DNA from: Pisolithus tinctorius
Lineage: Eukaryota; Basidiomycota; Agaricomycetes; Boletales; Pisolithaceae
Length of the DNA stretch: 64,000 nucleotides
Reading direction: 5' to 3'
Assembly (NCBI GenBank): GCA_024663395.1
Contig: JANFAH010000023.1
Span: 62,001 to 126,000, forward strand
Positions 55,778-64,000 of this stretch are shown piece after piece; the first letter of the stretch is position 1, and the number at the start of each line of letters is the position of its first letter. The position numbers were made by a program, and so were the translations under genes. A model generated the notes under the pieces. That model was not told the DNA's origin. It saw only the letters and a list, made by a program, of their open reading frames with translations, and ran no database searches.

Positions 55778-56052
55778 ATGCCCATGCAACACAAGTCGAT
55801 ATCTCATCGTCGCATTCTGTCACTTAATCCTCGCGAACCCTCCCCTGATAGTCTCACTGGGGTCGTTGGCTCGCTCTTGGGCTCTCTTCTTGGCGGATCC
55901 TCTGGCAGTAGCAGTAGTAGCGGTAACAGTGGGGGGAGCTCTAGTAGTGCATCGGCTACTCCTACCGCAACGGCCAGCAGCGGGAGCTCGGGCGGGAGTA
56001 GCAGTGGTGGGGGCAGTAGTGGCGGTTCTGAGAATGGCAACGGTTCAAATGG

Positions 56053-56083
<31 letters not shown>

Positions 56084-57544
56084 GGTGGAAAGGGGAAATC
56101 CGGCGGCAGTGTTGGCAGTGGAGGAAGTTCGAGCGGGTCATCGAGTGCTGTAGGGAGTGGAACATCGGCGACGCCACCAGCCAATGCTGGGGAAGGCCCT
56201 GCCCCTCCCAGTCCTAGCGTATTGAACGGCGATTCAGTCCCAAGCAGCTCGCTGTCCGGTTCTGCAGCCTCTGCGATGGTTACTCTACCGGCGAGCCCTG
56301 AGGGTAGCGCCCCAGGCAATAGTAGTTCCACCCAGTTCACTTCTGGTGGACCTCCCCCATCGAATGTAGGAGAACCGCCATCAGTTGGCTCCAGTTTGCC
56401 CAGTTCTGGCAGCTCCTATGGTTTGTCTAGCTCTGGGACAGGCGCCACTGGTATCGGTGGCTTAGAGTCGACTGCCACTCCAACCTTTGGTACTGGCGCA
56501 GGGGGAACGCAAAACGCATTGTCCTCTGGTGCCATCGCTGGCATGGTTATCGCATCTTTGTTTTTCCTGCTTACGCTCGCTCTGGTACTTGTCCGTCGTC
56601 GTGCCGTAGCTCGTCGCGCTCAACGTTTCAAATGGTGGCTCGCCAACAATGCCAACTCTCACAGCTTCTCGTTCGTTGGTGTTAGCAGTCATTCGTCTAA
56701 TGATTCCACAGGACGGAGTGCTGGTAACAGGGCTAGTGCTCGAAGTTCCTTTGCCACTAACTTTGACCACGGATTGCTTTATCGACTTGCGTCCCCTACC
56801 ACCCAGCTGGACATACCCGAGCTTCCGCCCATGGCTGAGGTTCGGGACCGTAACCGCGTCCTAATATCTACGGGCGGCGAAGCCGCTCGGAGGGAGTCCT
56901 TCGCTAGCATGACGAGCAACGGTAGTAACGGTAGTGGACAATATCTCATCACCGCAACAGACCACAGTGGTGATGCCGGAGCCCTCTCCCCCATGTCCGT
57001 CCGTCCGTTCACACCTTCTGAGACCTTCTCCTTCCCGAAGCCTCCACTACCGTCGTCGTCCACCGCAATATCGGCTCGTCAGGGGGTTGGCTCACCTAGC
57101 GCGTCAACAGCAACGCTCGTCCAGCTCAGCCCACCACCCCTAGCATTCCACCATGAGCTGGCGTCGCCTCCTTCTCCAATTAGCGACACTGCAGCCGGCC
57201 TTCCATCTGTGCCTGTGATTGTCGTGAATCCATTCGAGGACCCAGTGCCAGCCTTCTCTGACACAGAAACAATACGCCGTCCGTTCACGCCAAATATGGA
57301 GGATGAACTCCTTGTATCACTCGGAGATGTCGTACGGATCTTCCAGGTCTTCGATGATGGATGGGCCTTGGTGGAGAGGATCAGCGTTAATGCCGTCGTG
57401 GCTGGCAACCCTCACAGCCAGCAGCGACGAGGCTTGATCCCAGTGGACTGTTTCAGAGAGACGGGACAGGAATTACCCCACTTCCTTGCACAAAAGAGGT
57501 TGAGCGATTATGCGACTCCACACGGGATACGGGCTGCTTTTTAA
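55778..57544 (+). CDS. Single-pass membrane protein with C-terminal SH3 domain
   Basis: One intronless frame of 588 codons. Residues ~15-245 form a Ser/Gly/Asn-rich stalk, probably external and glycosylated. A single membrane helix (AIAGMVIASLFFLLTLALVL, about 252-271) is followed by a basic stop-transfer segment (VRRRAVARRAQRFKWW). The cytosolic tail is Ser/Pro-rich and ends in an SH3 domain (about 495-560): RPFTPNMEDELLVSLGDVVR, VFDDGWALVER and RRGLIPVDCFRE. There is no clear cleaved signal peptide, so the helix may act as the signal anchor. The layout recalls fungal Fus1-like cell-surface signalling proteins. Lack of introns is unusual among its neighbours. Confidence 0.8.
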
Positions 57545-58093
57545 GATTTGTTTTGTGCGAGACCACGTGTGTGAATGCTACATAGAGTTCGTGGGTGCCA
57601 TTTCCACTTTCTTCCGTATGAGTGCTAACATTGGAGTTGCAAAGTTTACTGCCCACGTTGCTCATTTTGCTCGTGGATGTGGAGAAGTCTGCACGTCTGT
57701 CATATACCCACCTTTTCCTTGTTGTCGCCCGTTCTTTTCTGTTACTCTTTGCTTGGAGGAAGAACTACTGTTCTCTATCATCTGTTTGTAATCAGTACCA
57801 TCATGGTCATGGTCCATGTTTCTGTTGTCCTAACTCCGACGGGCCCGTTCGATTTCCCTCAGAGTCTTTTCCTATGCTCCTACGTTTTATTCTTTGCTGG
57901 TGCCGCTATTATAACGATCCAGTACTTGGGTTGATGCCATTAGCTACTCGTGTATTAGTCAGCAAGAAATCTGCGATCGATGATTGGCCGAAGCGGAAAC
58001 CGACCCGACCCGACCCCCCAGGCCTTGAGCTCAGTGACACAGTAAACACCTGCTTGTGGCGCGTCTCACTCCCTCACACACACGATCGGTATT
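57545..58093. other. Intergenic region between SH3 protein and SDHB
   Basis: 549 bp holding the 3' UTR of the SH3 gene and the SDHB promoter. A GACCCGACCCGACCCC repeat sits near 58002. No coding frame is supported. Confidence 0.55.
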
Positions 58094-59271
58094 ATGCAGG
58101 GCATTCTATCAACAAAGTACTCAATGGCCGCCGTTGCATGGACGCACGCACTACGCTTGTCTTCACGGTCGTTCGCGTCGAGCGCTGCCAGGTGGCAGGC
58201 AGTGCCTGCGGAGAAACCGGTGTTGCAGAAAGAGTTCAAGATTTACCGTTGGGTGAGTGATGCGTCGCGTATTCAGGCGACTTGAAACTCAGAGCGTTGT
58301 ACATACAGAACCCGGATGAACCAGACAAGAAACCGATGTTACAGTCTTACACCATTGATCTCAATCAAACAGGGCCAATGGTAGGCCGCCATCCTCTCCT
58401 GGTCTGCCCCGTCGTGACTCGCTCAACCGTCGCAATAGGTCTTGGATGCACTCATTAAAGTAAAAAACGAGATCGATCCCACACTCACTTTCCGCCGTTC
58501 CTGCCGAGAGGGCATTTGTGGATCTTGTGCAATGAACATCAACGGGCAGAACACCCTCGCTTGCTTATGCCGGATTGACAGAGATGCCAGCAAGGATGTC
58601 AAGATTTACCCGCTCCCTCATAGTACGTTGCCCTTGCCACTGTTCTCTACGACCGTTCTAACGCCCAGTTTCCTACCTCCGCTCTGTCCTTCCGCTCATG
58701 TGTTAATTCCACCTTCCAAACATTCAGTGTACATCGTCAAAGATCTCGTCCCTGACCTCACTCTCTTTTACAAACAATACAAATCCATCAAACCATACCT
58801 CCAAAACGACAATCCTCCTGCTCAGGGAGAGTTTTTGCAAAGTCCCGAAGAACGCAAGAAACTTGACGGCCTTTACGAATGTATCTTGTGCGCTTGCTGC
58901 TCTACGTCTTGCCCGTCGTATTGGTGGAACCAAGATGAGTACCTTGGCCCTGCGACGCTGATGCAAGCGTATAGATGGATTGCGGATTCAAGGGTTTGTT
59001 TCGTCGCTGTAGACTCCGTCGAAAGAAGTGCTCATCCATCGATTTTGTCTATTTTCTGATTTGCAGGACTCGTATGGCGTCGAGCGCAAAGAAGTCCTAC
59101 AGAACGAAATGAGCCTTTATCGCTGCCATACCATCTTCAATTGTACGTCCTCTACTAATTATTTCCATGGCAGTTCACACGACTCGATCAATAGGTGCGC
59201 GTACTTGCCCAAAGGGCCTCAACCCCGCCGAGGCCATTGCGAAGATCAAGCTCGAGCTCGCAGCGGAGTAG
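58094..59271 (+). CDS. SDH2: Succinate dehydrogenase iron-sulfur subunit (SDHB)
   Basis: Exons 58094-58252, 58309-58380, 58439-58622, 58728-58993, 59067-59142 and 59195-59271 give 277 aa. The first ~35 residues are Arg/Ser/Ala-rich without acids, a mitochondrial targeting peptide. The plant-type [2Fe-2S] domain follows ([20 protein letters not shown] then CLC). The C-terminal domain binds the [4Fe-4S] and [3Fe-4S] clusters ([33 protein letters not shown]). The protein carries electrons from the flavoprotein SDHA to ubiquinone in complex II. The last junction restores the TGT cysteine codon of CARTC, which validates the exon model. Confidence 0.96.
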
Positions 59272-59666
59272 CAACAATTATGATGTCGCGCTTATCGTGC
59301 CCTGTTCTAGTGTCTTACATTCACACGGGTATCACGTTTAGGTAAAGCTGTATCAATGTGGATACGTTCTAGTACATAGTGGAGAAAGTGGAATGTTTAT
59401 TTTCTCATTCAAAACGGCTACACTACACGATAGATTTGAGGAGTACTGACCATTCGCATCAACGCACCAGTCCTACTGGCGGAGCTCGTATGGCATCCAC
59501 CGAGGCGCGATTCGCAGCGAGTGGGTGCCCGGCTAACCTCCCCCTGTAATAGTGATGGAAACTGGATGTGTCCCAGCACCTGAAACTATCAGTCAAATAA
59601 TGAGACCAACTGGTCTCGAGTACCCAGGACTTGATATCTTAACGTAAAAATAGTGCACTCACATCC
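59272..59666. other. Convergent intergenic region SDHB/YL1
   Basis: 395 bp of convergent 3' sequence between two stop codons. No supported feature. Confidence 0.55.
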
Positions 59667-61431
59667 TCACTCCCCAGCCTCTTCCCCCTTGTGCTTCTTT
59701 GCTGGTCTCCCCAGTTCCTCTGAAGAGGCACTCGGCGGTGACGCAACGACGCTCGGTGTGATATAGCACCCCAATGACTTACTCCAAGTATACTCATGTG
59801 ATAGTACCTTGGTCAACGTGTGGAATGCCGGCACGGATGCAAACGGGACGTTAGTGCGGGGGTCGAGGTAGCGCGCAGGGAGGCCCGTAATGGGACACGT
59901 TCGCACTGGTCGAGCTGTATGAAGCAAATGAATCAGTGATTATCGTGCAGGTCCGTCCCATCGATGAGTAAAACACGACGACAAAAATGGCGATGCGGAG
60001 AGTAGGAAAAGACGTACAGAGTGGACGGTTTTTGCCAGTGTACACGCGTAGATCCCCCCATGGAACGTGATCTCCAAACATGGCGGACATGGTATCTACC
60101 CAGAGGGGTTTCTTTGCCGACGGTGTTTGCGCGAGTTCGTGCATGACGTAGTTCCTGCACACGTCTGTCATGCGGTCCTCGGACAGCAGTTGTGGCGGTG
60201 CACTCGAGGCGGAGCATTGGAGGGATGACGGCAGTAAAGTTGTCGATGGTGTAGGTGCCGATAAAATGGCTACATTAGTTCCTGGTGGTTGTGGTGCAGA
60301 TGACGAATTCGGTGAGAGAGCACTTGCAATATTTGATGTCGGCTCGTTGCTCGCAGGAGGATCTTCCGCAACAGGTGGGACGTAACTGACGAACGGCCCC
60401 CCAGTAACACAGACGGGAGATTGAACCGCCACGCCAGTTGGATGAGTAACACTATAGTATGGCAAATAGGCCCTCGGTGGTAATTCGAGCTGAACCGTTT
60501 CTTTTATTTGTTCTTTCCTACTGATCCAGCGTAACACGGGACCGGTAATCGACTGACGTACCACAAGAGCACGAGCACGCTTCTCTTCTTCAAGCCGGAG
60601 GTAATTCCGATGTTCGAGAATATTTCCTTCTTCCGTATCCAGTGCTCGTGCAATGAGTTCGTCTTGAGTGGGCATACTCGTGGTAATCTTTTGCTTCTTT
60701 GGCAAGGCAGCCTGACCAGGTATTGAGTCCAATCGTCCCCGGTAACAAAGACGGTGTGTACCTTCTTCTCTTCAGCATCTTTGATGCGACTTGCGGTCGC
60801 CGTGGTACTCAAAACCGTATGTCGCCTTTGGCTCTGTCTCTTGGCGCCTGTCCTGCCTGACGTGGTGCCCTCGATGACTTTCGTCGTCTCTGCATTGACG
60901 ACTGGTTCCAGCAATATACGGCGTCTCGATTTTTGTGTCGAAGACCGGGAAACGGAGACTGCGGCCTCGGGGTTGAATGTAGCACGTTGGCGGGCATGAG
61001 CCAATGCTGTTGCTTTCTCGACCCTTGTTCGAGCAGCCTTTGATGTAGTGAGCATTGATATGTGATAATGAAAGAGAGATGGAATTGCCTGGCGCTCGCG
61101 TCTGTCTGCCTCAAGTACTTCCTTGTCTCCAGTGTGGTCCTCCTGGGCAGCTTCTTCATCGGTACTCATAAAATCCGACTCAAATACGTCCTCCTCCTCT
61201 ATGGATCATACAATGAAGTTCACAGGTGTCGAACCTATTCATGTGCATACCTTTATCATTGACGAAATCGGTGTCCTCTTCTACATCTGCAGCTTCCTCG
61301 ATTGCGAGTTCTGCCAGCGCGAGTTCCATCCTGGATGTTGTGAGATCGGAGGACGGGTGGGGTGAAAAACATTACCTGTTGCCAGCGGTGCTCCGCTTTG
61401 GTCTGCGGGAACTGAGATTTTCTTCTGCCAT
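59667..61431 (-). CDS. VPS72: YL1/Vps72, SWR1-complex histone H2A.Z chaperone
   Basis: Exons 61431-61376, 61330-61251, 61198-61089, 61037-60762, 60711-60018 and 59914-59667 give 487 aa. The N-terminus begins MAEENLSSRRPKRSTAGNR, then an acidic stretch (EEEDVFESDFMSTDEEAAQE) and ARTRVEKATALAHARQRATF, the H2A.Z-binding YL1 region. The YL1 C-terminal domain carries CPITGLPARYLDPRTNVPFA and YTWSKSLG. YL1 delivers H2A.Z-H2B to the SWR1 remodeller. Intron 3 (61088-61038) is inferred as GC-AG (GCAATT donor, CAAAG end); it is 51 nt with no stop, so retention would insert 17 residues into the conserved block. Confidence 0.92.
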
Positions 61432-61756
61432 GACTTGCCAAGTGGACAATAGGCCCGCTCAAAGTTGAGTAGTGTTCGCACCGAGCGACGCACCAGACGC
61501 ACCGCACCACACCGCGACCTCCCTTTCTGGCTAAATATGGTAACTTATGTAAACGTGTGTACTATCATTTCACCAGTTTTGCAAAATCCAAATACTGCAT
61601 CTCATAACTATACACCTGATACTCCCACTTATATAATCTAATTAGACACAACATTGCTGTTTTGATGTCGGTCTAAGACGAGGCATTTTGAGGTGTTTTC
61701 CCCCTCAATGAATAATTATTGAATACCGTAGAGTACTTAAAAAGATTAAGAGCCAC
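61432..61756. other. Intergenic region upstream of YL1
   Basis: 325 bp, AT-rich from 61550, between the YL1 start and the tandem satellite. It presumably holds the YL1 promoter. Nothing else is supported. Confidence 0.5.
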
Positions 61757-62440
61757 TAATCTACCTGAGCCACACCAGGCGCACTGGGATTTGTCATCAG
61801 CGCCCCGCCGATGCTTCCCACGCACGTGACGCGTCATCCCCGACACCTCTCGTCGCCGTTGTCGACAGCGAGCTCGCATATCTCAACAACTACACAACGT
61901 ACAAGCATCGGACTTTCACGGCCGTATAGTACTCATGTCTAGCTAGCATTCTGTAACATATTATTAATTACCACTAGATACTATGTACTAAGCTACCAGA
62001 GCTGTGCCGCGTTGCACTAGGATTTGTCATCAACACACCACCCGTACTTCCCACGCACGTGACGCGTCATCCCCGACACCTCTCGTCGCCGTTGTCGACA
62101 GCGAGCTCGTATATCTCAACAACCACACAACGCGCAAACATCGGACTTTCACGGCCGTATAGTACTCATGTTTAGCTAGTGTTCTGTAACATATTACTAA
62201 TTACCACTGGATACTAAGTACTAAGCTACCAGAGTGGTGCCGCGTCGCACTGGGCTTTGTCATCAACGCCCACCCGTACTTCCCACGCACGTGACGTGTC
62301 ATCCCCGACACCTCTCGTCGCCGTTGTCGACAGCGAGCTCACATATCTCAACAACTACACAATGCACAAACATCGGAATTTCACGAACATGTAGTATTCA
62401 TACGCAGCTAGTGCTCTGTCACATGAAATCCCATATTCTC
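61757..62440. repeat. 233-bp tandem satellite, about three copies
   Basis: TTGTCATCA anchors at 61791, 62024 and 62257, an exact 233-bp period twice over. Each unit contains ACGCACGTGACGCGTCATCC and CTCTCGTCGCCGTTGTCGAC, plus an AT-rich half (CATATTATTAATTACCACT). Copies differ at scattered sites; the third is shortened at its right end. The array stops about 40 bp before the KDZ remnant. Confidence 0.9.
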
Positions 62441-62483
62441 GCCAAAGTCAACTGATGCAAGGATATTTAAGTAATTTATCTAC

Positions 62484-64000
62484 TTATGTGTCCGTAGTAA
62501 CACTTAGGATATGCTGCAATGCCTCGCATTGCTCCTCCAAATCATCCCCATGATCATCGTCAAGGTCTTCATTGGCCTCCTCTTCGCCATCATCTGTACA
62601 AATAGGTGGGGATGACAATATGGACCATATAGGGACCTGCTGTGGGACATGTGCGCTATCCCCTGGGCCATGTGATACGCTAATGCCAGGGGTTAGGGTA
62701 CCCCTGAATCCAGGGAGATGGGATATTTTTTCGAGGGTACGGAGGTGCAATGGGGTGAATTGGGAGTGGATGGCACGGTACCTAGAAATTTGGTATGCAA
62801 GCGTGGGGTTGGTATCCTGGTAGAGGGCTTCACAAGCCTGGAGGTAGCGGTCTTTGTCAATAAGATATGTAACAACACGATGGATCTCCACATTCAGGTG
62901 AACCACTTCTTCCTCAGCCTGGCATAACTTGAAATACATGTTTATGGCGAGGTGGGCAGTGGGTGACACCCATGGGCAGGTCGATATGTCCTTCCATGTA
63001 TCTCTGAGAAGGTCAAAGTCAGCTAGAAATGTGTACTCAACAACCTCCTCAAATTCCAGTGTCCGATGGCCGAGGACTTTGGCTGCAGCATTATATTGGG
63101 AGAGGGCAGCCCGGATGGCAGCTGAGCATGTTTGCAAGGCCTTGCCAATGTGCTTATGAAGTTTATAGCCTGCAATCATCAGTGCGATACAAATTCGACT
63201 AGGGTGGACTTACCAGTGCCAGACTGGTTCATCTTTGACAGCTCGAAGATCCTTGACACAACCAATCGCTCAACGTTATCCAGTGCCTGTTGATATTTTC
63301 AATTGGCGACCAGGCGGGCTGCCACCTGCCATTCCTTGTCCTCCAGTACCCAGTGGCGTGTTATCTTGAGGTGTCCCTCGAGCTCCTGTACAGCCTTCAA
63401 GTCCTTTTTGTAGTTCTCTTGGGCATGGCGGTGCACGGTCTCTGCTTTCCTTGTCGCACTGCTATCACTCTGAGGGGATGCTGCATTGTTAGCCATAATG
63501 ACAGTCCATGTAGATAGGATCGACTCGAGGTGTTTGCTAAATTTACTGATAGTCAGAACGCTAACCTCTCTATGTAATAGTGCCTACCTGCTCCCAGCTA
63601 GATTTACAAGCCATTGCCAATATTCCATCTGCAGCGTTTCTTCCACAGGCTCGCACAGGAGGGACCCAAGATATTCACATTCTTCGTCCAACCAAAGCTT
63701 AAAGGTGTCAGGGTCGCTTACTCCTAGCTCGTGCATCAGCCGTTCGAGGGTCAGGCAGCCATTAGAAAGAAGATTGAGGGCTTGTTTGTAGTTATTCAGT
63801 AAGAACTTTGCTGCTTAGGATTAGATATGTCGAGATGGGTAAGGTTAATTACTTACTGAGATTTGCATACACTTCCAGTTTGTCATTGTGTTCAAAATAG
63901 CATGCAATTGCCTGCCTTCTGTGAAAAATTGATGTGTATCAAGTAGACAGCGCAAGGGCATTGCTCTTTGAAAAAGCCCTCTCGCAACCTTCGAGATCTT
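62484..64000 (-). pseudogene. KDZ-superfamily transposase, C-terminal part, degenerate
   Basis: Read on the minus strand from the window edge, the segment encodes EGCERAFSKSNALALST, stop, YTSIFHRRQAIACYFEHNDK, then FLLNNYKQALNLLSNGCL. After an intron it continues LKITRHWVLEDKEWQVAARL, stop, KYQQALDNVERLVVSRIFEL, then after a GTAAGT intron (63213-63170) YKLHKHIGKALQTCSAAIRA and FEEVVEYTFLADFDLLRDTW, ending at 62484. These are hallmark C-terminal motifs of Kyakuja-Dileera-Zisupton transposases of mushrooms. Stops at 63941-63939 and 63301-63299 fall where the family has arginine, so the copy is inactive. The catalytic part lies outside the window. Confidence 0.85.

Overview
This window looks like a gene-dense fungal chromosome segment, most likely from an Agaricomycete (mushroom-forming basidiomycete). 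The reasons are the many short introns (mostly 43-90 nt) with GTRNGT donors, the very short intergenic gaps, a fungal core gene set, and three typically basidiomycete families: a Crinkler-header kinase, a DUF6533-type membrane protein and a KDZ transposase. I rebuilt exon structures by hand, requiring matching splice phases and agreement with remembered family consensus. No alignment or transcript data were available, so functional names rest on motif recognition.

Layout. 1-3300 is repeat and transposon debris: a microsatellite, a minisatellite array, a decayed reading frame, and a 1.3 kb element with ~36 bp terminal inverted repeats. 3340-6330 (minus) holds a small unknown gene and a large Crinkler-type protein with three ubiquitin-like header domains, a PD-(D/E)xK-like segment and a kinase-like domain. 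6468-25582 carries a SAM-like tail-anchored protein, ribosomal protein eL19, a HAL/SAT4-type kinase, VPS4, a Med9-like protein, a Bni4/Afr1-type polarity scaffold, CPSF30 and an FAD oxidoreductase. 26266-30265 is MSH4 in 26 exons, followed by an unknown gene and a DUF6533-type receptor-like gene with an unresolved middle. 33348-51997 carries VPS27, RPB1, a leukotriene A4 hydrolase-type aminopeptidase, an Age2-type ArfGAP, GET2, a mitoribosomal L51/S25-type protein and an unknown gene. 52906-61431 has a small conserved unknown, a membrane SH3 protein, SDHB and the SWR1 subunit YL1. The right end is a 233-bp tandem satellite abutting a decayed KDZ transposase that runs off the window.

There are no operons. 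The set is mostly housekeeping: transcription and chromatin (RPB1, Med9-like, YL1), mRNA 3'-end formation (CPSF30), endosomal sorting (VPS27 as ESCRT-0, VPS4 as the ESCRT disassembly ATPase), Arf and tail-anchored-protein trafficking, translation, respiration and meiosis (MSH4). Divergent pairs share very short promoters, for example 89 bp for VPS4/Med9-like and 111 bp for ArfGAP/GET2.

Most notable observations: the triple-header Crinkler protein, six inferred GC-AG introns, an apparent 3-nt microexon that keeps the RPB1 heptad register, a 507-nt hairpin-bearing RPB1 intron, and two Arg-to-stop changes in the KDZ remnant that fit CGA-to-TGA mutation.
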